DNA of 64,000 nucleotides from the NCBI GenBank assembly GCA_963514095.1, contig OY741266.1:12236297-12300296 (forward strand), given 5' to 3'. The number at the start of each line of letters is the position of its first letter. Position 1 is the first letter of the stretch. Both the position numbers and the translations under genes were made by a program. Shown piece after piece: positions 1 through 56,200 of the stretch. The notes under the pieces were generated by a model. That model ran no database searches and was not told the DNA's origin. It was given only the letters and a program-made list of their open reading frames with translations. The DNA is from Eutrigla gurnardus. Taxonomy: Eukaryota > Chordata > Actinopteri > Perciformes > Triglidae.

Positions 1-271
1 TTTTTGTCTTCACCAGCAGTGTGCATATACTCTGAGGACGTTATCGTGCTTCAGTAACTTCCCGAACACGCACATTGTTCTTGGCTGCCTGGAGAGAAAC
101 TGGTCACTTAACAAAAAAACAGAAACACTCCATTTGCTTCCTCCACTGACTGTGGACAGAACACTAAACAACAGCACCTCTGACAATCCTTAATCTTAAC
201 ATTTTCCTCCAAAAACGCATTGCTTGTGAATCTATCAAATGGCCTCTTTTTTCTATTTCTGTGCTCGGCAG

Positions 272-18831
<18,560 letters not shown>

Positions 18832-19542
18832 ACCCTAGTGGCCGACTCTCCTGCCACATCCCACCCAGTGCACTTTTCTTAGGTCACGTGTGGCCTAAAT
18901 GAATGCACTCGGCTGCGATGTGTCTTTTAAAGATTTTTTGCGACCACATGCAGAGTGAAGGGGACCCATCGGCTTATCCCGTACTCAGAAACAGCACCTC
19001 TAACTGAGCCATAGCAACCTGCTTGACAAGGGTGTTTTCCTTTCACCCTCAGCCCAAACACGCCCATTGGTCAGTATGAAGAAGCAACTTCAACCACTGT
19101 TCCAATCAGAATACTTGATCAAATATTGATTTTTTTTTATTTTCGTTTCTGTGCTTTTTGTGAGCACCCAGATTGCTTTACATTGTTTGGGTGTGGAACT
19201 CTCACCTCGTCCACCACCAGTGTAGCATCACCAACCTAAGTACAGGACCCGGCTACAGTATTTAGCTGTCACAGGAAATTGAGACCTTTCTATCTTGATG
19301 GACTGTCTAGAAGGAGTCCACAAATCCATCTTGTGGGAGTCTCATGGACTGAAAGAACTGGGACATTTGAGCACCAGAGAATTGCCAACGGGAGACTGAA
19401 AACACAGAGCACACAGTATTAAAACACCCCCCTCCCCCCCTCCAAAAAAAAAAACACCAAGAAGTTTTTTCTGTTTTGTTTTGGAAACAGACTCTTGTGT
19501 AGTTTCTTGTGAATGGAAAAGAAGATATTTCTACCATACAGT

Positions 19543-19548
19543 AATAAA
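19543..19548 (+). terminator. ptprd: Candidate proximal polyadenylation signal of ptprd
   Basis: AATAAA about 710 nt after the stop codon. Use of this site rather than 22170 would give a 3' UTR roughly a fifth as long. Only the hexamer supports it. Confidence 0.3.
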
Positions 19549-22169
19549 AACCACCAGTTCAACCTTACGCTTCATGATTTAAAATAAGGGAAGCTTGAGA
19601 GAGGTTTAAAATGCATACCACAAAGTAAAACATTCATTTAGTTTTTTAGAAAAAAGAAAAAATAGATACGTGATTATCTTGTTTTTTAAAAACTGGGTAT
19701 TCTTTATGGCATGTTCTGTTTGTTTTTACAGATTTATGACTTTGCCCTCACTGACCATACGAAGGCGAAATTGTTTTTGTTTTTTTTCCTTCTGTGTAAT
19801 CCAATGAGCTGTAGCGATTTTTTTTTAAAGCGATACTGTACTGTTTTAAAGTGTACAATCAAATCTAGTGTGGAAATTGTTCACAATTCTATGAAAAACA
19901 CCACCATTGAGTGTCACTCTCCTGTATTCTCTACCCACTCAGTTTTTAAAAACACACACGTTTACCATGCGCACAGGACTCTCAACCTCATTTCTATCTG
20001 GCCTGCGGTGTAAGAGAAGACGACCATTTTTAATTCCCAAGGGCCGACAGACGTGCGGTATTCACCCTGCTGCTAGGCCGAAGAATATAATCTCACCAAG
20101 TCGTTCAGCGTGCAGGTTGAGAGAAAGCCAGATAGAACTACAGAGAGGACGCACAGAAAGCAAAAGTAGGAAAAAATAAGTATTTAAGTGTCCAAATAAG
20201 CTTCACAAAGATTTCTCAAGCAGGGAGAAAGAAAGGGGTGTAGAGACCAGGGTGGCGTGGGAGGGGGGTGGGGGGGTCGGGGGACAATTTTCTCACTGGA
20301 ATGCTCACCTATGACTTTTCTCTGTCTGATTCAGTGTGCAATAAGTAGATGTATTATATATTTTTGTGTCCAGTCACTAACTGCAGTTATATGCCATTAT
20401 GATGACGATGATATTGATGATGATGGTGCATCATTTTCCAGACACAAAGATGTTAGGCTTGATATGATTCTCACCACCGTTCAGTATGTCCAATCAGAGG
20501 GACGACTTCTGACCTCGTAAGAACGAGATCTTTCGTCGTGTCAGAGCTCCAGTAGATGATGTCATCCTTCTGTGTGGCACAGCAAAACAACGAATGACCG
20601 AACTCATACTTCAAACAGCATCTAAAAAGTATTTTGATTTTAGATTTCTAGTGCCTTATATTACACGCCTATTTTGATAAAGTTACTTTTAAGGTTTTTT
20701 TGTGTATTTTACGTATGTATGCTTGTACGTATATGAACTGAATGTATGTGTATATGATTTTGTTATGTTACAGTATGTGAAAATATCTCGTGCGTTGTGT
20801 TTTTGGCTGTGAAATTTTGTATGGAAAGTTCTGCGTAGGCTGGATAGTTGTACTCATCATTTTCCCAGCAACAACATTATCATATCTCTTTTAATCAAAA
20901 AAAATATCTCTCTCTCTATATATATATATATATATCTTACATGAGACTTAACTACAGACACAAACATGTGGTTTCATAATAGATTATGAGCAGGATGGTG
21001 TGATCAATTGGACAGAGAGAAAAAAAGTGTGTATGTCAACAGCTTTTCGTCTTTTCTTTCCTGGGACACAAGCTTATATCCTGTTTCACTCGGACTTCAG
21101 TTGGCCTGCCATGAAATTCTGGCCACACTGACGACTTTGGCACCAAGTGTGAGCTGGCTCGGAGAAGTCATACTTACTCAGCTATGTAGAAATCTATATA
21201 AAGCTGAATAGCCGTGGCTATTTTTGTCAGTTTTGAGGAAAAAGCTATATCACTAACCACATGGATATCCACCTATCCCACCTGAAGCCCTCCACCTAAA
21301 ATCATTCACACTGCACATCTGTGTTCCTCGTTCTGATGTCTACAATCATCTATTTCTTTTTCTTTAACAACAAAGGCTGAGAGGAGATCAGGTGCTACGT
21401 CTCCAACAACACAGAACTCGTGTCACTTTTGGTATCTCCATTAACGCTTGACCACGTAAGGTATCGTTGATGGATTTCCACCATGTTACAAGTAACCCTG
21501 TTGTCGTTTTTTTGTATGCATGGTACCACTTTTGAGATGCCCCTTTGGTCGCACCTGTTATGGAAAGACTTGCACTTTCTCTCTTTGTACTATGCACTAA
21601 TACTAGTATCCTATTATCTCCGATAGCCCCTCCCCCCTCCCAAAGGAGTTTTACTTGAACTCAGTAAAGATGGACCCTGTAATGCTCACATGGTTGTGTA
21701 TATGTAAATAACACAAAACACAGAGAGTAATTGAAATGCATTAATAAATAGATAAATAAAAGGTAAAGAGTGAATTAGAATATATCAGATATACAGAGTG
21801 ATATAATAAAAGGATGCACCTGAATTCACGGTTTATGGCACAGCAGTATGTGCAATACATCACATTGTGGATTTGTTGTACCACAAATGAGAGTTTCACA
21901 AAAAAAGTGTTCTATTTTACCCCCCAATGTATCATGTAGATGGATAAAACTGGAGTTTATAAATTGTATAAAAATGAAAATATGGTGTTACTTGGATCAA
22001 TTATCTCTAATTGGTCTGTAAATGTAAACTTTTTGTTTTTGGTTTGTTTTCTGCGCCGAGTCAACAAGTGCTTTTTATTTTCTTACATTGGTTCTCGGAG
22101 CGTGTGAAAACCGGAAAACAGGTCTGTATGGATTTCTGTTCTCTGTTGACACAAGTTTCATTTGTTACA

Positions 22170-22175
22170 AATAAA
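22170..22175 (+). terminator. ptprd: Candidate distal polyadenylation signal of ptprd
   Basis: Canonical AATAAA about 3.3 kb past the ptprd stop codon, followed within 35 nt by a T/G-containing stretch. Diverged repeat units begin shortly downstream, consistent with leaving the transcript here. Expression data would be needed to confirm use. Confidence 0.5.
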
Positions 22176-22195
22176 CTCAAGTGAAATAATAGCTA

Positions 22196-24229
22196 CTGCT
22201 GTCGTTTTGCATGATTTGGCTAATTAAAACTTACTGACTTTTTAAATAACTTTTGAGAACTTTATTTTGGATACAAACAGCAGATGCATTTCCTTTTTGT
22301 GAATTTGGCTGCCTGTATTTGTGATGAGCTACTGTGTTTTGTAAAAGAAAGTCATAGTTTAGCATGTCGACAGTCACAGTATAGTACATAGAATGGTGGT
22401 AGTATAGTACATTGAAAAAAGACAGTTTAGTATATCTTTAAAGGTCATCAGATTGTACGTCAAAAAAAGTATAGTATGTTGAAAAAGCACATGTTATTTC
22501 CTTCCTGTCACGTTATTGTCATCTTTAGCAGCAATGTATGTCATACTGTGATATTTCACTGTCATCAAAATATAATTTAAAATGTCATAATATAGTACAT
22601 TGAAAAGACAGCATAGTATGTTGAAAAAAGGTTCATAGTATAACATGTTGAAAAAATCATAGTATAGTATGCCAAAAAAAGTCATGGAAAAAGTCACATT
22701 ATAGTATGTTGAAAAAAGTCATAGTATAGCATGTCACAAAAGGTCATATTATATATAGTATGTTGAAAAAGGTCATAGCATGTCACAAAAGGTCATATTA
22801 TTATTTGCCGAAAAAAGTCAGATTATAGTATGTGGAAAAAGTCACATTATATTTGTCACATTATGTCAAGAAAAGTTATATCATAGTATGTCTAAAAAAG
22901 CCATAGTATAGTAAGTTGGAAAAAAAGTTGGAGTAAAAAGTACAATATAAGCCTCTGAAGTGTGGTGGAGTAGAAGTATAAGTAGCACAAAAGAAAATAC
23001 TGTAGTAAAGCATTAGAACTTCAAAGTGAGGAAGTTTAAGTGCTGTACTATGCATCACCGGGATAACATGACTTTCCAGAAAGGACATGCTCATGTTACA
23101 CCACTTGAAAGTCATGGAGTTGCTTTTATGGAAATATACGTTTATACGCTTTGTACATTTCTTTGGCATCCTTATTGGGAATGTCTCGTCTTGTTTGTTT
23201 GGCGTCATTATCACAAAGAGTTATCTGAAGCAGGCTGTGACATGGTCTCCATGGGAATAAGAAGCTTTTTGAAAGCTCGCCATGGCCACTAAAGATACCT
23301 CCTGGATTTAACTTCCTGCATGTTCCTGCCAGGATCCTCAGGATCTGCTGGGGACAATGGCTCAATTCCAAATCAGTCTGTTCTTTTTACTTTTAACACA
23401 TACTGCAGCTGCTCTGACAAAGTACATAAAGTTTTGGGACATACGCATTCCTTGTAACGCAGCCTTGAACTTTGACCCTCATTTGTGTGTCAGAATAGCC
23501 AGAAAAGCATGCTAAACATACTTAATCTCTCTCTGTCATACTAAATTGTATGGAAGTATGAGTATTGGAAAGCACAATATTTTTCAGCATGATGCAGTCA
23601 TTCACCTACACCTTTATCTTTTAGAACAATCATGTCTTGAAAACCTCCAAAGTAAAAGGACTTTTTATAAAATGGTAGTTTTAATAGTAATGGTTAAGTG
23701 CAATTATTTCTTAATTAAAGACAACAATCAACAAGTATGATGTAAACATCATCTCGTAACCTTACCAGGATCCATCACATCTTTGGCCTGAACCTCACTG
23801 GCTGTACGACCTCCTCACCGTGAGGCTCAGACATCCAACCTCAGGCAATGTGATGATTAACATGGACAGCCATGGTTTACACACTGGTCACCTCTGTCTC
23901 AACACAGTTAAGACCAAACAGATGATAATATTTTGAGGAAGAGGACGAGACTTCTTCACCCGCTGACGGGCTGCGATTCGGAGGGGAAGAGGCTTCAGTG
24001 CTGACCTGGAGGCGTTACATCACCACAGCAGCAGCCATGCTTTCTACAGGAGGATTCTCAGCAGCTCCTCCAGTTACATCACAGAGATGCTCCCCTAGTT
24101 ACATCACATGGAGCGATGACTCCTGCGGTGAATGGGATGTGGATCACCACCTTCAGCAGCATCCAAGACTCCACCCACACCCAATAACCAACAATCGAAA
24201 TAACGGAACTATTAGATTTAAAAAAACAT
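22196..24229. other. Intergenic region between convergent ptprd and kdm4c
   Basis: The first 0.75 kb holds the inverted copy of the TATGAC repeat. The remainder is mixed composition. A somewhat GC-richer part at about 23760-24180 with several GTTACATCAC phrases is unexplained; its open frame (23998-24288, plus) matches no family I know. Confidence 0.6.
22340..22930 (-). repeat. GTCATAGTATAGTATGTTGAAAAA tandem-like array
   Basis: At least ten recognisable units in which GTCATAGTATAGTATG is followed by TTGAAAAA or TCACAAAAG. Spacing is irregular, 25-45 nt. The units are the reverse complement of those at 16430-17880, so the two arrays form a large inverted pair spanning the end of ptprd. Confidence 0.75.
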
Positions 24230-49951
<25,722 letters not shown>

Positions 49952-50156
49952 CCTGCCACCTCAATAGATATAACCTAGAAAAAAGGGAAAAAATATATTA
50001 TATAATTGACTTTTCATTGTAATGGTGACAGAAATTGGCTATGGTAAACATTGATTACTTTGCTGGCTATGTGGGGAGAATAAGCTGAATCTCTCTTTTA
50101 GAAATATAATATAACCGATTCAAAACATGCTTAATATATGTTGAAGATACTGTATA

Positions 50157-50157
<1 letters not shown>

Positions 50158-50213
<56 letters not shown>
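50158..50213 (+). repeat. (CA)28 microsatellite
   Basis: 56 nt of pure CA in the kdm4c 5' UTR intron; the rest of that intron (49975-51445) shows no element. Confidence 0.95.
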
Positions 50214-50214
<1 letters not shown>

Positions 50215-51445
50215 ATTTACTAACTGTTTCTCATCAGCTATTTCACCTTACATTTTTCAATATTTCAAACTAGTGAAAGTATTACAAAAAGCTGTAATTG
50301 ACAGGTGTGTTGCCGTCATATAAGGCAGTTGGTTCGTGTGATTGTGACAATAAGTTGCCACTAGATGGAGGTAGAGATTCAACAAATGTCGATTTGGTCC
50401 TTTGATCCTCGCTGATGCCAACAAGCCTTTTCAGATTTTGTCCCATCCACCCTCCCCACTCACATCTCTGACTTTACTGTGCATTCAGACAAAGGATCAC
50501 ATTGCCCTGATAGTGATGCAACTGTGATTTCCAACCTTACATTTCTTCATAACGCTGCTTCACCGCAAACCACATAGCAATGGCGTGCGGCGCGATTATG
50601 TAACAGGCGATAGCAAGTTTTTGAAAAAAACAACAACAAAATTCAGCTCACGTTACAATGTTTAGACACTATTGTGTTTAGTCGTTGTTAAACATTTTAA
50701 AACAATAATTTCAACACATTGATAACCTTAATCTGGCATATTCAGCCATCATTAATTAAAATAAATCTGTGAAAACCCCCAAGACAAATTCATCTAGGCT
50801 GACCCTTAATACTGCATGCACGTCTGCAGCTTGGCTGAGCTTTGTTGTCTGCAAAGCCAGCTAACTAGCCAACTAGCCTACGTTTTGTTATGATGCAAAG
50901 TAATGGCTGAACAAGTAGCGGAGCTTGGTAGCTTGTTTCTAACGCTAGACGGGGGCACGCTTTGACTTGAATTAGATGATTCATTCACGGGACCTGACTC
51001 GCAAGCAGTTGGGAAAGGAAAGCATAGCTAACTATTAAGCTAGCCCGGCTACCACCTGAGCTAACTTCTTACACGCAAGTCTATGGGGTTTAAATGCCCC
51101 TTGCAAGGTGGCTGCCGATAGGCCCGTGCTGTAGCTACTTCGCTCTGTGACTTTGTGTGACACAAATCATTAAGTCTGATATAAATATGGTGTAACGTCG
51201 TACATCATACAAGTTAACGAATAGATGGACGAACAACGATAAATGCCCACTGGCACCAGAGCCTGACAACTTATTTGGTTGGCACCGCTAACGGTTAGCT
51301 GTTGATAGCTTGGCTAATTCTGCACAGTTGTCACGAAATGCACGCCGCTTTCTAATAAATGAGTTTAAACCTAGCTGTCACACACCGTTTTCCGCCTCTA
51401 TAATTACAAGTCAAGTCGTTTCCATAAAACTATACAGTCTTTTAC

Positions 51446-51638
51446 CTCGATTTAGAAGACGGAGTAGTGTTGTTATTGATCCCCTTCCTTGTTCGTCCAG
51501 CTGATTCACATGACAGCTACTCTGCCGCTGCTGTCGCTGCTTCTTGCGGTGAGACGAGACGGCGTTCCGAGCGCCTCTACTCCGGCTCAGCTGCGCGTAC
51601 GTGCGAGCGGGCACGGGCACGGCGGAAGACCTATCCAC
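51446..51638 (-). promoter_or_regulatory. Putative spliced upstream ORF in the kdm4c leader
   Basis: On the minus strand an ATG at 51638 begins an open frame (MDRSSAVPVPARTYAQ...) of 64 codons plus one base up to the donor at 51446. Joined to the UTR part at 49974 it reads four more codons and stops at a TGA ending at 49961, nine bases before the kdm4c ATG. Arg/Ser/Gln richness and lack of any known domain argue against a functional peptide. It matters only if transcription starts upstream of 51638. Confidence 0.35.
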
Positions 51639-53249
51639 GCACCGTGAGATCTGCGATTCAGGAGATGAGCTGCAACGCAGCCAATGTTGATGGAAAGTGC
51701 ACCTGCATCTCTAGCATGTAGCTGTACTATTCTACATACACTTCATATGTGTTGTGTATTTGTCTCGGCGCTTCTAGAGGCTTTAACCACTGGAAGAAAA
51801 CGTATTGTCTTTTAATTACAATTTTACAGTCGAAATGACAAATCATCAACATAATGATGAGAAACTTTAATAATGAGAAACGTTCTCAAAATAATGACAT
51901 TGTATCTCAAAATAATGACATAGTATCTCAAAATAATGACATACTACACTAAGTCAAAGTTTTTGAGATATCAAGTCATTATTTTGAGATACTAACTCAA
52001 AATCTGAGACACTAACTCGTTTTTTTTTTATCATTATTTTATGAAAGTGTCTCTTTTTCTAACAGTGTATAATAATGGGCTTCCATATTTGATCTATAAA
52101 ATTTACAATTAAGGTACTATGGTACCACTTTCTAAGAAGGCACATTTTTAAGTCATAATTTATTACTTTATTAATAATAACTGAATATTTTTTTAAATAA
52201 CTCTGGTTTGTATTTCTCCTACTTTTACGTGACACTTGCTTGTCTTATAAGCCCTATCCCTTTATGCCAGCACACGCTCAATTGATGTTTCATTTTGTGT
52301 TTACTTTTGTGTGTGATTATCAACATTTTCTACATATTTAATTAGCATTTTAGGAGAGATCTTGAGACCCAATATTTTAATCTAGAATGCCTGGAATGGT
52401 TGTGCATCTGATAATAAATAACTGGAAACATGAAACTCTACTGCAGATCGCATCGTCTTTAAAATTTCTTTGTTACATTTTGATAAAACAAAGTAAAAAT
52501 AAATCTAATCACTGGTATCATATTTGACAAAATACCTCACCAGCAAATCTCAATGTGCAAATTCAAACCAGTTAGGCCGTATGATTTTACTTATCACAGT
52601 AGGAAAAGCGCATGAGTTAGTGATGACTATATAAGTGTCACAGTAAGTCAAAAAATGTGTCTAGGAGTCAACATGAACAGATCCAGAAACCTTGAAACTG
52701 ATGCAGTAAATTAAACTAGTATTGATTCTTGTTCACCTGTGTTTCTCTTACAGTGGCAGGTATTTTTAAAAGGCGCCTTATTGGATTATAATCTCAGCCT
52801 TTGTGACAGTGTCTGGACCACTCACCCTTGTAAAGTGTATGTTATTGTAATTTATGTTAGTGTGGATGTATGGTTGATGTTTATATTCGGGAGAAGCCGC
52901 CTATGTTTTAGGATAAAATAAGATATGGAAGATATGCTTACACTGCAACATAGAATAGAATCATAATAGGAAAAGTAATATATTTATTATATGAACAAAA
53001 TAAGTACATATGTTATTAATACGTGTCTAATGTAAAACAAATATATATATATAGCAGGGTGTATTATTGTAGTGGTTATAAAATTCATTTTCATTTTTTT
53101 ACCTGTAGACAATTAGGTACCGCTATGTACAAAAACATTATATGCCTATACAACAAAATTCTGATTTATGTCAGTGCCATTGAATTATGGGGGATGAAGG
53201 AGTGGCACTAGTGAGTGCAGTGACACTCAGTAAACTGTAGGGGTCGCTG
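51480..53249. promoter_or_regulatory. Head-to-head kdm4c/ecpas intergenic region, possible shared promoter
   Basis: The first kdm4c (minus) and ecpas (plus) exons are about 1.6 kb apart. The kdm4c end, about 51480-51670, is the only clearly CpG-rich non-coding stretch in the window and looks like a promoter island. The remainder is AT-rich, with a small tandem and inverted repeat at 51884-52000, and contains no convincing exon. No TATA box was evident near either start. Bidirectional activity is inference from geometry. Confidence 0.45.
51884..52000. repeat. Three-unit tandem repeat followed by an inverted unit
   Basis: CTCAAAATAATGACATTGTAT occurs three times head to tail with small changes (51885-51945), then the inverted form TCAAGTCATTATTTTGAGATAC appears around 51972-51993. 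The arrangement can fold as a hairpin. It lies between the two divergent promoters. Confidence 0.75.
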
Positions 53250-53282
53250 ATGGCTTTCTGCAAACATGGCTGCCCAGGATGA
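53250..53282 (+). promoter_or_regulatory. Overlapping upstream ORF at the ecpas start
   Basis: An ATG at 53250 opens a ten-codon frame (MAFCKHGCPG, stop TGA 53280-53282) that overlaps the ecpas ATG at 53266 in another frame. Its context is weak at -3 (C) but has G at +4; the main start is strong at both positions. If the mRNA begins upstream of 53250, leaky scanning would be required for ecpas translation. The transcription start is unknown. Confidence 0.4.
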
Positions 53283-56200
53283 ACTCAGTAAGTTTCTTTC
53301 TGCGCTAAGTAGTGATCACTATCTATTCAATTGCAGTGTTCGTGGCTGTCAAAAATCTAGCTAACAACAGGCCTGCTTTATTGTAACATGTGTGGTGTTT
53401 TTTAAGTAACTATAAAGCTTTTTTCAGTAAAAAAAAATGGTGCAGGAACGATAGGTAGCTACTCAGCTAGCTTTCTATTGCTAACGTCAGGAGGCCGTTT
53501 GCCCAGTCATGGTCAAAATGAAACTATCGCGTAAGCTATTAATATATGTTCATTAAGCGAACTTTTAAGGTATAGATTGTGAACGTGGGTGTTCACAGCA
53601 TGTAGGACTAATTGCGCAGGACGTCAGCGGCTGTGTAAAGCTAGTGTTACGGCGTCAAATATAAATGAAACGCGCTGGTATTCTGTCTGTTAGCTAGCTG
53701 GCTGGTGAACCATGCTAGGAGAAAGAAGGCAGGGCTGGGTGATGGTTGCACCAGCTCAGCGACTGCCGGGACGAGATTGTTTAGGCAAACTGGACAGACT
53801 GTGTTTTTAATCCACGGTTTTAATTCTGTGCATTTAACTGCCTCAGTTTGAAGCTGAAGGTCAGCAGTGTGTCTCTGTATGTGGTTGCTTACACCCGGTG
53901 GGCTCCTGCTACCGTATTTGTATGGAAAACTGTTCTCAAATTAAAATTAGCTTAGGTATTGCTTTATACTGGACCCATGTCTCATGACTAGGTTTGGGCT
54001 ATGACGTGTACCACCTAGACAATAACACACAAGAGTTGATCGAGGTGTTAAATGTGTTTTATTTGACAGATCAACTGGAACGTGTGTTCCTCCGCCTGGG
54101 CCACGCAGAAACAGATGACCAGCTCCAGGATATCATCTCCAAGTTCCTGCCTCCTGTGCTGCTCAAACTCTCCAGCGTTCAGGAGGGTGTGCGAAAGAAA
54201 GTAAGATGGGTGTTGTCTATATCTAGGCCCTAAAGACATTACTATGACTCATGAGTCTGTGCTCAAGCTGCACTTCATAAAAATGTGGATCAATTGTAGT
54301 CCAACTGGTCAGAACCCCCCCCTTAAACCATTGTATAGATATATACATTGTATAGATATAGACTTTATTCCTCCGGATGCAGACATGCTTGTAGGGAACA
54401 GGGATCTTTCTATTTCGCAAGAGTCTTGATTCATGCTTTGTTTATCAAACCACCAAATAACCTTCTTACCTCTTGTGCTAGGTAATGGAGTTGTTGGTCC
54501 ACTTGAACAAGAGGATAAAAAGCAGACCCAAGATTCAGCTACCAGTAGAGACTTTGCTGGTGCAGTACCAAGATCCAGCCGCCGCCTCCTTTGTGACGGT
54601 AAGAGGAGTAAACGTTTACAGTGTAGTTCTTATGAAGCCAGAGGTTTTTATATACATTCATAATACAGTCGAGGATTTTCAACATGTCTAGGTACATGCA
54701 ATTATTATTGAGAGTATATCATTGAATCTACCATTATATTTAAATAGTAATTGGAAACCAATTCGATTTTAATTTAGTTTAAGTAGCAATGTGATAAATG
54801 GAATGGTTATAGATTCATTTATATATTTTGTAGAATTTCACCATCATCTACATCAAAATGGGCTACCCGCGTCTGGAGGTGGGCAAACAGTGTGAGCTGG
54901 CCCCCACCCTCCTCACTGCCATGGAGGGCAAGCCGCAGCCACAGCAGGACAGGTGAGGGGACACCTAACACCCACACATCAAAGGATGCACAAGCATGTT
55001 CACTATCATTCAAAACGTGATTAATAGAAAACATTTTTTAGGTACACTCATGTTTTTGCTTGATTGACACATGAATCACATTAAACAGATACTTGACAAG
55101 GGACCGACTCTCCATTCAAACATAGTCCAACTATGTTTTCGCTTCACTCTCGATTTCTTCTCTCAGCCTGATGCACCTGCTGATCCCCACTCTTTACCAT
55201 ATGAAGTATTCTGCAGACACCTCCAAGATTGCTTCTCCATTTAACTTAACTGAGAGGCCAAAGACAGTGCAGCTGCTGCTGGAGTTCATGTTGGATGTTT
55301 TACTGATGCCTTACGGGTGAGTTTATGCTTTGGGGGTTGTGTGGTCCCGTGGGTCTCAGGGCGGCCTAAATCTATGCATGTGAACCATAATGTCGCCTTG
55401 TTCTTTCTGGATCGTCTAGGTTTGTGCTGAATGAATCCCCGACTCGCCCTGCTCCCTCCTCCACCTCCCAGGGAAGTTCTGCAGAGGGGACAGTGGCTGC
55501 AGGTGGTCAGGGTCTCCCCCAGCCTCCCCCAGGCATGAGTGTCTATGCTGCCAAGAGGGTGATTGGAGAGGCCCAGTGGAGCGCTGAGCAGCTAGAGCAG
55601 GTGCAGACGCTGAGCTGGATGATGAGTAGTGACCATATTTTTGGCGATTTGGGCAGGTTCTAGGTTTTTATCTGCTTTCCTGACAGTTGTTGCCTGTAAT
55701 GAAAAATAAGATAACTCTAAAGGTGAACGCAGCTTCCAAACACAGCTCAATCCAAAAAGCCATCAGATCATAGACATTCTGAGCCCTGCGTTTTAAAGGT
55801 TGTATAATGTGTATGATTCCTTTTATTCTGTATTTGGTTTTAACAGTGTAAACTGGGCATAGTGAAGTTCATGGAGGCTAGGCAAATCCCAGAGGTGGAG
55901 ACAGTGGTGCACCTGGTGGTGGCATCGAGCGACACCCGACACAGTGTGGCCACTGCAGCTGATCTGGAGCTGAAGAGCAAACAGAGGTAGGTGAAGGAGC
56001 TTGAATCCTCTCTGCTTCACATGTGCTTTACAAATTATCAACACATCCGCACAGTAATCTTTCCTCTAACTTAGTATATGTGTTAGAGGAATGATTAGGT
56101 ATACACGCTGTATGTCAAATTCACAACATAAAATCATTGTTTTCTAAGTGACTGATTCTTTCCCATTAACATGTTTTTCTCAGGCTGAATTTAAGATATT

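Larger units (their letters stand above)
18832..22195 (+). other. ptprd: ptprd 3' UTR (approximate)
   Basis: About 3.3 kb of AT-rich sequence follows the stop codon without any credible exon. It ends just after the AATAAA at 22170-22175. A shorter mRNA ending near 19565 is possible, because AATAAA also occurs at 19543-19548; further AATAAA-like hexamers lie around 21740-21760. The region contains an imperfect (GA)/(TA) stretch at 20905-20935 and a G-rich run near 20258-20280. The exact 3' end is inferred from the signal only. Confidence 0.55.
49952..51640 (-). other. kdm4c: kdm4c 5' UTR exons and 5' UTR intron
   Basis: The ATG exon extends upstream to an acceptor TTCTAG ending at 49975, giving a 23-nt UTR part (49974-49952). 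The probable donor partner is at 51446/51445 (AATCGAG then GTAAAA), inside a GC-rich, CpG-bearing stretch at about 51480-51660. The intron would be 1471 nt. The transcription start is not visible; 51640 is a rough limit. Within this exon an ATG at 51638 opens a frame of 64 codons that, after splicing, ends at a TGA nine nucleotides before the main ATG. Confidence 0.5.

Noticed and set aside
22340..22930. CRISPR-like array
   Set aside because: Units are irregular in spacing and sequence, the DNA is vertebrate, and no cas genes exist.
53994..54233. Alternative ecpas start MGYDVYHLDNNTQ reading into exon 2
   Set aside because: It runs through a clear acceptor (TTTGACAG at 54069) and the extra residues do not match the family; the 22-nt first exon restores the conserved N-terminus.
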